33,295 nucleotides of DNA from positions 1-33,295 of IMG/VR virus record IMGVR_UViG_3300027749_000321. One strand, 5' to 3'. Source of the stretch: a virus. The notes beneath the pieces are model-generated. The model had not been told where the DNA came from. It did not search any database and saw only the letters and a program-made list of their open reading frames with translations. Positions 16,546 to 22,913 of the stretch are shown piece after piece. Each line of letters opens with the position of its first letter. Position 1 is the first letter of the stretch. Both the position numbers and the translations under genes were made by a program.

Positions 16546-17079
16546 ATGGATTTAACGCCACCTAAATTAAAGCCAGCAGGGTTTGTCGATTTCCTTAAAG
16601 ACGAGCCTAAATTCATTTCCCCCGACAGGTGGAGTCCTAATATGAGGGATGTGCGAGAGGATGGATCATTAAAAGGTTATGGGTATCTTGGATTGCTACA
16701 AAGACAAGACAACCCTAAAGGTTTTTCAAGTGAAATTTCTATTGGCATAACCCCAAAAGAAGTTGGTTATGACCCAGAAAAGCACAAAGATTACAAGCTG
16801 ATTGATAGTGAGAATGGTCAATATTTGAGTGTTCCCTTGATGGTTCCGACCTTGAGCAAAAAGGAGATCAATCACCTTCTTGCAACGCCAGAAGACCAGC
16901 TTGATGATGCTCATCCAATCATGAAGTCAATTCGCACAAAGGCCGTGGACTTTGCAAAGAGCAGGATGAAGGAAGGAAAGCCATTGTTCGCCGAAGAAGC
17001 AGAGTCACCAAAATATGGAAAACCAGTAGGTGCTATGGAGAAGATTGTCCAAGACCTAAAAGGATACGGACTAGAGTGA
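16546..17079 (+). CDS. Conserved phage protein of unknown function ('TEISIG-VPTL' type)
   Basis: This 177-residue protein starts at ATG 16546; an upstream in-frame ATG lies inside the spanin gene. It contains 'RWSPNMRDVREDGSLKGYGYLG', 'SSEISIGI', 'LSVPLMVPTLSKKEINHLL' and 'SIRTKAVDFAKSRMKEGKPLFA'. I recognise this motif order from a domain found alone or inside large polyvalent proteins of phages; its function is unknown. It interrupts the lysis cassette. Its last bases overlap the next start (GTGA). No enzyme motif can be identified. Confidence 0.65.
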   Translation: MDLTPPKLKPAGFVDFLKDEPKFISPDRWSPNMRDVREDGSLKGYGYLGLLQRQDNPKGFSSEISIGITPKEVGYDPEKHKDYKLIDSENGQYLSVPLMVPTLSKKEINHLLATPEDQLDDAHPIMKSIRTKAVDFAKSRMKEGKPLFAEEAESPKYGKPVGAMEKIVQDLKGYGLE

Positions 17080-17438
17080 GAAAAGAATCAATAATTGAGA
17101 ACAAGTTGTCCCAAAAGCCGCTGGAGAGCAAAAAGGCGATCTACGCTTTGTTGGCTGGCAGTTGCGTTCTTCTTGTATTTGCTGTCTCTGCTACTCTCAT
17201 TGTCCTCCACGCAGAGGCATCCAAGGACATCGTGGAACTCGCCAACCTCGTTGTTCTTTTCTTTGGAGCCACCGCAACAACTTTAATCACGGGACAGGCC
17301 GCTATGGACTGGAAGGCAGTATCCGCACTCCAGCACATGAGCGAGGATGTGAAGGTGGATAGCAACGCCGAGGCTCCAGACATGGTTGTGAATCAGCGTA
17401 TCCAGAAGTCGAGGTGGCACGATGACGGAATACTTTAG
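17076..17438 (+). CDS. Two-helix membrane protein, second holin candidate
   Basis: This 120-residue protein starts at GTG 17076, overlapping the previous stop (GTGA); no usable ATG is near. It has a ~20-residue polar N-terminus, a hydrophobic helix (~22-44, 'AIYALLAGSCVLLVFAVSATLIV'), a second one (~54-72, 'VELANLVVLFFGATATTLI') and a soluble tail of about 45 residues. It overlaps the endolysin gene by 17 bases. This direct coupling to the endolysin fits a holin or an antiholin partner of the gene at 16000. Inference only. Confidence 0.6.
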   Translation: MRKESIIENKLSQKPLESKKAIYALLAGSCVLLVFAVSATLIVLHAEASKDIVELANLVVLFFGATATTLITGQAAMDWKAVSALQHMSEDVKVDSNAEAPDMVVNQRIQKSRWHDDGIL

Positions 17439-17853
17439 GACGAAGGTTATTCCGTTCCTCTGGGAGCATGAGGGAACAAGCTACGAGAATGATCCAGACG
17501 ATCCCGGCGGCGAGACTCGATGGGGAATAGATAAGAGATCACATCCCAATCTTGAGATAAAAAACATTACTGAAGAGGAAGCAATTTCTGTGTATTGGAG
17601 CGAATGGCTCAAGTACGCTTGCGATCATCTCCCATCCCCGCTCGACTGGATCTTCTTTGATGCGTGTGTCAATTGCGGATTGTCTAGAGCTTTGAAGTTT
17701 TTGAATTTATCTGGAAGAGATCCAAAGAAGTTTCAAAACGAGCGTAGAGGCTTTTACAATCGCCTCGCAGAGCAGAAGACAGTATTGAAGAAATTCTTGA
17801 AAGGATGGTTGGCTAGAGTTGATGATCTTTCAAAAGAAACAGGGTTATCGTAG
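17422..17853 (+). CDS. Endolysin, GH108-like muramidase
   Basis: This 143-residue protein has the N-terminal motif 'FLWEHEGTSYENDPDDPGGETRWGI'-type order that marks the glycosyl hydrolase 108 family; the likely catalytic Glu is E17. It continues with 'FFDACVNCGLSRALKFLN' and the C-terminal 'FYNRLAEQKTVLKKFLKGWLARVD'. It would cleave peptidoglycan glycan strands during lysis. It is shorter than the usual ~170 residues. It has no signal peptide, so export depends on a holin. The usual E-G-G after the catalytic Glu is E-G-T here, a conservative oddity. (Motif strings are given in part; key residues are E17, D24, D27, G29, G30.). Confidence 0.78.
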   Translation: MTEYFRTKVIPFLWEHEGTSYENDPDDPGGETRWGIDKRSHPNLEIKNITEEEAISVYWSEWLKYACDHLPSPLDWIFFDACVNCGLSRALKFLNLSGRDPKKFQNERRGFYNRLAEQKTVLKKFLKGWLARVDDLSKETGLS

Positions 17854-17910
17854 GCTCTCCGCAGGAGCAGTATGGGGATACATAAGGGGTTTTAGAAAAT
17901 CGTGTCAAGC

Positions 17911-17952
17911 TCAAAAATAGTTCTTGCCATCCAGCGGATGCAGTCGTAGAAG
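17911..17952 (+). promoter_or_regulatory. Candidate early promoter with 21-bp repeated element, copy 1
   Basis: A 21-bp element (17911-17931, core AAAAATAGTTCTTGCCATC) is repeated exactly at 18569-18589. It holds TTGCCA (17924-17929), which with a 17-base spacer faces TAGAAG (17947-17952). The A-run upstream could act as an UP element. The predicted start coincides with the ATG at 17959. The preceding ~57 bases after the endolysin hold only a weak GCTC-GAGC inverted repeat. Confidence 0.55.
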
Positions 17953-17958
17953 GGATGA

Positions 17959-18225
17959 ATGAAAACAAATGACACCAACAACGAGGTCGCAAGGCTCCGT
18001 GAGGAGGCTAAAAACTGGCATCAGCACTACCGTGATGAAACTTCAAAGGCTCAGAAATGCAAACAGGCATATATCAAACAAGAGAAAGAAGTCGCAAGGC
18101 TCCGTGAGGAGAATGAAAAGCTACAGGATATAGCAAACCGAGCTTGCAATCTTCTCAACCTAAAAGGCGGGTATCACGAATCTTACGAACTCCGCGACGA
18201 GATCAAGAAGCTCAAACAAAAATGA
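17959..18225 (+). CDS. Small coiled-coil protein
   Basis: This 88-residue protein is almost entirely charged helix, with heptad-like 'NNEVARLREEAKNWHQHY' and 'KEVARLREENEKLQDIANR'. The VARLREE segment is encoded twice by an identical 21-base stretch (17986-18006 and 18091-18111), so the gene contains an internal duplication. It is probably a dimer. It is the first gene after the late block and follows a promoter-like repeat, so it may be an early gene. The ATG at 17955 is in another frame. Its stop overlaps the next start (ATGA). Function unknown. Confidence 0.65.
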   Translation: MKTNDTNNEVARLREEAKNWHQHYRDETSKAQKCKQAYIKQEKEVARLREENEKLQDIANRACNLLNLKGGYHESYELRDEIKKLKQK

Positions 18226-18578
18226 AAACCACACCACACACATTCACCATCACGCCACTTGAAGGAATATCTTCACCATGCGTCAACATCACCATCAGCG
18301 AGGAGTCCACGCTACCAGAGTGCATAGAAGCATTTGAGAGCTTTCTCCACGCCGTAGGATACCGCTTTCCAACTGGAGCCATCCTAGGATACGAGTGGGA
18401 CGAGGAGGACAATCCCACCACACCAGAAGATGAAAATGACTGCTATGATAGAATGGTTGAAATCAAGCTGAAGCAAGCCTCCCTCATCGCCGCCGTAAAT
18501 TTCTGCCTCACGGAGTATCCATCCGACAGAGCTAGTGTTTATCTGGCTCCGATCATGGAGAAACTTTTTCAAAAATAG
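18222..18578 (+). CDS. Hypothetical early phage protein
   Basis: This 118-residue protein starts at ATG 18222 in an ATGA overlap; a longer in-frame start at 18144 lies inside the coiled-coil gene. The section 'ITISEESTLPECIEAFESFLHAVGYRFPTGAILGY' resembles small phage proteins of unknown role found in early regions. An acidic linker (~65-85) and a C-terminal helical part follow. There are no catalytic or metal motifs. Its last codons run into the second copy of the 21-bp promoter-like repeat (18569), so the 3' end doubles as regulatory DNA. Confidence 0.6.
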   Translation: MKTTPHTFTITPLEGISSPCVNITISEESTLPECIEAFESFLHAVGYRFPTGAILGYEWDEEDNPTTPEDENDCYDRMVEIKLKQASLIAAVNFCLTEYPSDRASVYLAPIMEKLFQK

Positions 18579-18610
18579 TTCTTGCCATCAGTCAGCCCAA
18601 CCAATAAAAC
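18569..18610 (+). promoter_or_regulatory. Candidate early promoter with 21-bp repeated element, copy 2
   Basis: Exact copy (18569-18589) of the 21-bp element at 17911. TTGCCA (18582-18587), 17-base spacer, TAAAAC (18605-18610). The predicted start is about 4 nt before ATG 18621. Confidence 0.55.
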
Positions 18611-18620
18611 AACATCCGTT

Positions 18621-18848
18621 ATGAAAAACACCAAACCAAAAACCGCAGTCAAGAAAACCACCAAGACCACCAAGCCTTGCAATGAAATCGCACTTATCAG
18701 CCAACGCATTGATAACGCCATACACAGCCTCAACTACACAGACGAGTCTATCTGCTTTCTTGCTGAACGCCAGCAAGTCATGTTCTACGCTATTGCGGTG
18801 GCAACGCTCCTCGGAGCAGTCAACTTCATCTGGCTCTGCCTCAAATGA
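18621..18848 (+). CDS. Small basic protein with C-terminal membrane helix
   Basis: This 75-residue protein starts at ATG 18621; the in-frame TTG at 18582 is part of the promoter-like repeat. The N-terminus is Lys/Thr-rich ('PKTAVKKTTKTTK'). The end is a hydrophobic helix ('MFYAIAVATLLGAVNFIWLCL'). A tail-anchored inner-membrane protein is inferred. Its function is unknown; early phage membrane proteins often act on host processes. Its stop overlaps the next ATG (ATGA). Confidence 0.6.
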   Translation: MKNTKPKTAVKKTTKTTKPCNEIALISQRIDNAIHSLNYTDESICFLAERQQVMFYAIAVATLLGAVNFIWLCLK

Positions 18849-18991
18849 GCAAATCCCCACTACCAGCACCATTGTCTCCAGAGGACAAAGTGGAGCTTCT
18901 GCTTGAAACTCTTGAGTCCATCCGAAACACGCTAGACGAAACAATTTCCTTCATCGACGACTCAATGATTGAGGCTGACGAGAGGGGATAA
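18845..18991 (+). CDS. 48-residue acidic helical protein
   Basis: The short frame ATG 18845 to TAA 18991 encodes 48 residues with a proline-rich start ('SPLPAPLSPEDK') and an amphipathic acidic helix ('VELLLETLESIRNTLDET'). It fills the gap between two genes and begins in an ATGA overlap with the previous stop, which supports it being real. Function unknown. It could bind a host protein or the membrane protein encoded just before. Confidence 0.5.
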   Translation: MSKSPLPAPLSPEDKVELLLETLESIRNTLDETISFIDDSMIEADERG

Positions 18992-19007
18992 CCAAAAACA
19001 CACACCC

Positions 19008-19472
19008 ATGAAAAACATAACCAAAGCAGTTGCCAAAAAAGCATGGCAAGAAACAGTTGATAACCTGATTCAATACTCCCCAATCAAATTTGCATTGATT
19101 CAAGACTTTTGTTTTGAGTCATATTCAAATGGGGTGATGAAAGTGTCCATTCCGCATTCGGCAAGTGGGGTTAAAGACACTATGTTCTGGCCTCAAATGT
19201 GCAAAAAAATAAATGAATCTATCAATCAACGGCTAGGACAAGAGGCGGTCGTTTATTATCCAATTCAAGATCAAGTTGTTGTCACAACACCCTGCAAGAA
19301 GCCCTGCGATAAGCAGGAGGAAACAACCACCGAGCTTCGTATCGTGTGGGATCACGAAATCAGCGAGAAGATTTACGAGCTTGAGGCTCGTATCCTCTCA
19401 TCCACCATCCTGCTCATCGCCACGCTTGCCGTGTCGGTTGGCAATCTCTTGGCCTTTATCTTCAAGAAATAA
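19008..19472 (+). CDS. Membrane-anchored protein with DnaA domain I-like N-terminus
   Basis: This 154-residue protein starts at ATG 19008. Residues ~10-90 show W-Q at 12-13 ('KKAWQETVDNL'), 'FALIQDFCFESYSNGVMKVSIP' and 'INESINQRLGQEAVVYY'. The spacing of W, F, I, S-NG-hydrophobic-P and the helix before G resembles DnaA domain I, which recruits DnaB and other DnaA molecules. A charged segment with CKKPC (~100) follows, then a C-terminal membrane helix (~128-150, 'ILSSTILLIATLAVSVGNLLAFI'). I infer a possible membrane-tethered replication factor, at low certainty. Its stop overlaps the ERF gene start. Confidence 0.55.
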   Translation: MKNITKAVAKKAWQETVDNLIQYSPIKFALIQDFCFESYSNGVMKVSIPHSASGVKDTMFWPQMCKKINESINQRLGQEAVVYYPIQDQVVVTTPCKKPCDKQEETTTELRIVWDHEISEKIYELEARILSSTILLIATLAVSVGNLLAFIFKK

Positions 19473-20224
19473 TGAGCGAAAACAAAGCACAAGAGGCTTA
19501 TTCACTAGCCCTAGTCGCCGCAATTGGTGAGTTGTCCAATGTGGCTAAAACCGCCGCCAATCCGTATTTTAAGAGCAAGTATGCTCCTTTGGATGCGATC
19601 ATTGACGCTACTCGCCCAATCCTTGCAAAGCATGGTTTGGCAGTCATGCAACAGCCACTCTTCATGGAGGGAACCGCTGGTGTGGAGACTACCATTCTGC
19701 ACAAGGGAGGCTACAGCACCACCTCCACGCTACTGCTCCCTCTCAAGGATCAGTCGCCACAGGGAGTGGGATCTGCCATCACATACGCTCGTCGCTATGC
19801 CCTAGCCGCCGTGTTGGGTATTGCTTCGGAGGATGACGATGACGGAAACATCTCGACTGGACTATCCAAGAGCGAGAAGATCCAAGCCAACATTGATTCC
19901 AGCCGCCCTGCCGTAGCAAAGGCGATGGACAAGAACCCATCCGTGAGGCCAGCAGGAAACGCTGTGGCTACTTGGAGGGGCGTATTGCCCACGCAAGCCA
20001 AGATCGCCGCACAGAGCAAGGAAGGCTCTGCAAAGAAGTGGACGCTCTACTCCGTTGAGTTTAACGACAATGGCAAGAGCATTGAGGCCATGACATTTGA
20101 CGAAAAGCTGTTCATGGCGGCAACTGACTTCGGGGCTAATGGAACGCTGGTGAATGCTGGCGTTGCTCCGGGGAAGAAAGATCCTAGCAAGTGGGAATTA
20201 GTCACATTAACACCAACAGAGTAA
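19472..20224 (+). CDS. erf: ERF-family single-strand annealing recombinase
   Basis: This 250-residue protein matches the ERF family. Residues 25-60 carry 'ANPYFKSKYAPLDAIIDA' and 'RPILAKHGLAVMQ'. Residues ~100-130 carry 'GVGSAITYARRYALAAVLGIASEDDDDGN'-type order (Y105, R107-R108, acidic cluster). ERF proteins anneal complementary single strands and circularise or recombine phage DNA. The C-terminal ~85 residues, from 'WRGVLPTQAKI', form a separate beta-rich domain. It begins in a TAATG overlap with the membrane protein gene. It probably works with the PD-(D/E)XK nucleases at 29767 and 30495 and the SSB-like protein at 32248. (The second motif is quoted in part.). Confidence 0.88.
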   Translation: MSENKAQEAYSLALVAAIGELSNVAKTAANPYFKSKYAPLDAIIDATRPILAKHGLAVMQQPLFMEGTAGVETTILHKGGYSTTSTLLLPLKDQSPQGVGSAITYARRYALAAVLGIASEDDDDGNISTGLSKSEKIQANIDSSRPAVAKAMDKNPSVRPAGNAVATWRGVLPTQAKIAAQSKEGSAKKWTLYSVEFNDNGKSIEAMTFDEKLFMAATDFGANGTLVNAGVAPGKKDPSKWELVTLTPTE

Positions 20225-20229
20225 TAACA

Positions 20230-20424
20230 ATGAAACAACAAAAAATATATGCGTTTTCAAGCAAGTTAAATCACGGAATGACATTGCGTGAGTATTATGC
20301 TGGATTGGCTATGCAGTCATATTGCACTAGAGATTTAGAAAAAGGTTGGAAGAAAGATGAAATAGCGTCAGATGCATTTGAAATGGCTGACGAAATGATT
20401 GCCATAATTGAATTAGGAGAATGA
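20230..20424 (+). CDS. Small conserved phage protein ('GMTLREYYAGLAM' type)
   Basis: This 64-residue protein starts at ATG 20230 after an A-rich stretch; the longer in-frame start at 20191 lies inside erf. The core 'GMTLREYYAGLAMQSY' followed by 'ASDAFEMADEMIA' matches a short helical protein frequent in phage and prophage early regions, of unknown function. It overlaps the phosphoesterase gene by 4 bases (ATGA). Confidence 0.65.
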   Translation: MKQQKIYAFSSKLNHGMTLREYYAGLAMQSYCTRDLEKGWKKDEIASDAFEMADEMIAIIELGE

Positions 20425-21191
20425 AATCCAAAGCAAAGGGGGCGGCGAAAGCCGCCCCTCATATTGGGACAAAATACGAGCGATTCCTCGCCGTATCCTG
20501 TAGTCATGGAAAATACGCTGACCCTACTGCAATTTCTGCGGTTCTTGCCATGCGAGACAAGTGGAAGCCGACGATATGTGTTCATCTGGGCGATTGGTGT
20601 GATACAACCGCTTGGAGATCGGGTGCGGCTGGAAGTAGTGACGAGTCAGAGCCAGTTGCCCCAGACATTGATGGAGGGCTTGCTTTCTTGCGAGAGTACC
20701 GACCAACTCATGTCTTGGATGGAAACCATGAGGATCGAATCCCAAGGATGCTCAATCACCGCAACGCTGTGGTGGCCTACGCCGCCCAAAAAGCAACAGA
20801 CTATATTGACAAAGTGTTTGTCGAGATTGGTTGCCGAAGGATTCCGTATGACGGAGTTTTTCAAAGGCTTGTTATTGGAGATACGACCTTCACTCATGGA
20901 ACAATATATAACGAGAATGCGGCTAGGGATATGGCAGAGACTTATGGCGGCAAAGTCATTTTTGGACACACACATCGCTCGTCGCAAGCAGAAGGCAGAA
21001 CAATTAAGGAAAGCACAGGGTACTGCGTGGGTACGCTTACTCGCAGAGGCGAGATGGACTATGCAAAATGCCGCCGAGCAACCCTTGGATGGCGACAAGG
21101 GCTAGTCTATGGGGAGATCGGGCCAAAGGATAGTGCCGTGTGGCTAATCACCAGAGGAGAGTTCGACAAAGAATGGAGGCTCCCTATATGA
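20421..21191 (+). CDS. Calcineurin-like metallophosphoesterase
   Basis: This 256-residue protein has the metal-binding motifs of the family in order: 'VSCSHG' (C27, H29), 'HLGDW' (G57-D58), 'GNHEDR' (N102-H103-E104), 'FTHG' (H159) and 'FGHTHR' (H183, H185). Members hydrolyse phosphoesters of nucleotides, RNA, DNA or proteins; the substrate is unknown. The first motif normally reads D-x-H; here Cys replaces the Asp. I believe this CSH form occurs in a phage subfamily, so the enzyme may still be active. The basic N-terminus (~20 residues) is probably disordered. ATGA overlaps on both sides put it in the early operon. Confidence 0.82.
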   Translation: MKSKAKGAAKAAPHIGTKYERFLAVSCSHGKYADPTAISAVLAMRDKWKPTICVHLGDWCDTTAWRSGAAGSSDESEPVAPDIDGGLAFLREYRPTHVLDGNHEDRIPRMLNHRNAVVAYAAQKATDYIDKVFVEIGCRRIPYDGVFQRLVIGDTTFTHGTIYNENAARDMAETYGGKVIFGHTHRSSQAEGRTIKESTGYCVGTLTRRGEMDYAKCRRATLGWRQGLVYGEIGPKDSAVWLITRGEFDKEWRLPI

Positions 21192-21427
21192 GTGCTAACG
21201 AATGGGCTGATCTTATTTCCAAACATTCCCACATTGATGTAGAAAAACCTCCAAAGGGGTACAAAACAGCAAGGGAGCTTTGTGTGGAATGGAATCTAAA
21301 AATAGCTCAAACAAATAGAAATATCTGCGAGATGATGGAAGAGAAAAAGATAGAGCGAAGAAAATTCAGAATTAAGACAGGCCACAAAACTTACCCAGTA
21401 CCACACTACAAAATTATCAAGAAATGA
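21188..21427 (+). CDS. Small winged-helix-like DNA-binding protein
   Basis: This 79-residue protein starts at ATG 21188 (ATGA overlap); the longer in-frame start at 21140 lies in the previous gene. The pattern 'GYKTARELCVEWNLKIAQTNRNICEMMEEKKIERRKFRI' followed by 'YPVPHYKII' fits a winged helix: helix, recognition helix, then a beta wing. I have in mind similar small phage proteins with the 'F-I-TG----PVPHY' end. It could be a transcription regulator. It lies in the early operon and is a candidate for control of the TTG-type promoters. Target unknown. Confidence 0.6.
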   Translation: MSANEWADLISKHSHIDVEKPPKGYKTARELCVEWNLKIAQTNRNICEMMEEKKIERRKFRIKTGHKTYPVPHYKIIKK

Positions 21428-21675
21428 ACCAAGAACCAAAACATATCCAGAACCACTACTACATATCAAACGAGTATCATGTGTTGGCTGGCCCATACGA
21501 AATGAACTCACCATCACAGCGTAAGATGCTGGAGAATGTTGTGAGGGACATGAAGCGTGGAAATATCGACTATCGCCTTGTGTCGGAGACAATCAAGCGA
21601 GATGGCGTTGATGTTGAGCGTATCAATGTGGAACGCAGGGGTATGATCCTGTCTAAAGGAGAAACCCATGCTTGA
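21424..21675 (+). CDS. Hypothetical early protein
   Basis: This 83-residue protein begins in an ATGA overlap. It is polar and charged, with an N-terminal 'HIQNHYYISNEYHVLAGPYEMN' and a basic helical middle ('QRKMLENVVRDMKRGN'). It has no cysteines, signal or membrane helix. Its stop overlaps the tiny membrane frame at 21668. No family recognised. Confidence 0.55.
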   Translation: MNQEPKHIQNHYYISNEYHVLAGPYEMNSPSQRKMLENVVRDMKRGNIDYRLVSETIKRDGVDVERINVERRGMILSKGETHA

Positions 21676-21742
21676 CCTACTTATAGCCATTTTAACTGGC
21701 GTTGCTATCTGGTTCTATTTCAACACCTATAAGCCACGATGA
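21668..21742 (+). CDS. 24-residue single-pass membrane micropeptide
   Basis: The frame ATG 21668 to TGA 21742 encodes 'MLDLLIAILTGVAIWFYF' plus six polar residues ending KPR: one hydrophobic helix with a positive C-terminus. It overlaps the previous stop by 8 bases and the next start by 4 (ATGA), exactly filling the gap between two genes. That packing and its pure membrane-helix composition argue that it is translated. It may bind a membrane partner; function unknown. Confidence 0.5.
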   Translation: MLDLLIAILTGVAIWFYFNTYKPR

Positions 21743-22032
21743 AATTCAAAAAGATTGCTTCCCTCACCATCAATGATTCAAAGTGGAGTATTGGATATGG
21801 ATACCCCGGCAAAACAGATGGAAAAACCAACGATGGAATTTGCGACTACGAGAAGCGTAGGATCACAATCAGCCGTGGATCTACTCGCAATCTCCTTGAT
21901 GTGCTGGCACATGAAATACTCCATGCTCGTTTCATTGACCTTACAGAAGAATCAGTTAACGAAGCCGCTGGGATTATTGATGAAGCATATGGTGCTTTTT
22001 CCAAATTCCAGCTTGCCAGACATGGGGGATGA
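21739..22032 (+). CDS. Small HExxH metalloprotease-like protein
   Basis: This 97-residue protein carries 'LAHEILHARF' (H58, E59, H62), a zinc-binding HExxH motif. It follows 'GICDYEKRRITISRG', and precedes 'TEESVNEAAGIIDEA', whose Glu could supply the third ligand. The layout recalls small phage members of the SprT/ImmA-like minimal zincin group. A regulatory protease role is possible, but it could also be a structural zinc protein. It is much shorter than SprT. ATGA overlap at the start. Confidence 0.65.
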   Translation: MKFKKIASLTINDSKWSIGYGYPGKTDGKTNDGICDYEKRRITISRGSTRNLLDVLAHEILHARFIDLTEESVNEAAGIIDEAYGAFSKFQLARHGG

Positions 22033-22066
22033 TTGGGAAGAAGAAGACGAGGAAATATACAAATGA
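22022..22066 (+). CDS. Possible 14-residue acidic leader peptide
   Basis: ATG 22022 to TGA 22066 encodes 14 residues (MGDDWEEEDEEIYK). It overlaps the previous gene by 11 bases and ends in an ATGA overlap with the next start. It may serve only to couple translation across a 30-base gap. Very short; low certainty. Confidence 0.25.
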   Translation: MGDDWEEEDEEIYK

Positions 22067-22254
22067 ACGCTACAGAAAAATTTGAGAATTGGTTTAACAC
22101 CGAGGGTATCCGCACTTATTCCAAGAACCACGGCACAGCCGATGGTCATAAGGAATATATGTATGAAGCCTTTATGAATGGATACAAGATGGCTCTTGAC
22201 CATTGCACAGAGGTGTTGCTTGATCCAAACAACGCAAATATTATTGACGAGTAA
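22063..22254 (+). CDS. Small hypothetical protein
   Basis: This 63-residue protein starts at ATG 22063; an in-frame start at 22033 is less likely because 22063 forms an ATGA overlap. It has 'EKFENWFNTEGIRTY' and 'HKEYMYEAFMNGYKMAL', two amphipathic helices with aromatic residues, typical of small phage early proteins. Its stop shares one base with the next ATG (TAATG). Function unknown. Confidence 0.55.
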   Translation: MNATEKFENWFNTEGIRTYSKNHGTADGHKEYMYEAFMNGYKMALDHCTEVLLDPNNANIIDE

Positions 22255-22913
22255 TGAGCTTTCAAAAGCTAAAGAATATCTCTCAAGTCCCTCCGGGTCG
22301 ATTTTCCTTCACAGTTCCTGAAAATGGATTCAAGGTGGAAGGGCAACTTTCTATTGAGGATCTGTTCAGGAAGGTGGAAGCACATTATAAGGATAATGCC
22401 ATTCCGCTTCCTAGTGACTGGAAAGACAGGGTTGAAGACCAGATTTGCAGGAGGTTGCCAGCAGGGTGGTGCAATTACTCTGGTGAAAAGTATGTTGGGT
22501 TTCAGCCCCAACTATCAGCAGAAACCATCCTGAAGGGTATTAAATCCCTATCAGCAATGGCACTTGCCGCCGTTAAGGGAGAGGAAGTATGGGTGGATCA
22601 AAACGAAGCTAACAAAAGGGCTGAAATATGCTCTCGTTGTTTCTATAATATGTCATCTAACTTCTGTGGTGGATGTGCCACAGGACAGGCTATTAGGGAA
22701 ATGGTTAGCAAGGTAAAGGGCAGTAGGTCAACACCTTCTGATGCAAACCTACAAAGCTGTGGCGTTTGCGGTTGCAAAAATGAAGCCATTGTTCATGTCA
22801 ACAGAAATCTCTTGCTAACAGGGGAGAAAAGTGAGACAACTGCAAGGCGACCTGACTGGTGTTGGGTTAAAAATCCAGACATCACACAAGCGGAATCACT
22901 TCTTAAAATATGA
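22254..22913 (+). CDS. Zinc-binding protein upstream of portal
   Basis: This 219-residue protein has cysteines grouped as C126-x2-C129 ... C138-x2-C141 and C169-x2-C172-x-C174 ... C203. This suggests one or two zinc ribbons in the C-terminal half. The N-terminal 90 residues include 'LPAGWCNYSG'. It is translationally coupled on both sides (TAATG and ATGA), the second time to the portal gene. It may be a packaging accessory protein or an adaptor, but a DNA-binding regulator is also possible. No other motif is recognised. Confidence 0.62.
   Translation: MSFQKLKNISQVPPGRFSFTVPENGFKVEGQLSIEDLFRKVEAHYKDNAIPLPSDWKDRVEDQICRRLPAGWCNYSGEKYVGFQPQLSAETILKGIKSLSAMALAAVKGEEVWVDQNEANKRAEICSRCFYNMSSNFCGGCATGQAIREMVSKVKGSRSTPSDANLQSCGVCGCKNEAIVHVNRNLLLTGEKSETTARRPDWCWVKNPDITQAESLLKI

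Noticed and set aside
17986-18111. Two identical 21-base stretches as a regulatory repeat
   Set aside because: Both are in frame and encode the same VARLREE coiled-coil segment, so an internal coding duplication explains them.
20464-21105. 213-residue + strand frame within the metallophosphoesterase gene
   Set aside because: It is a +1 shadow of a frame carrying all of the metal-binding motifs and shows no motif of its own.
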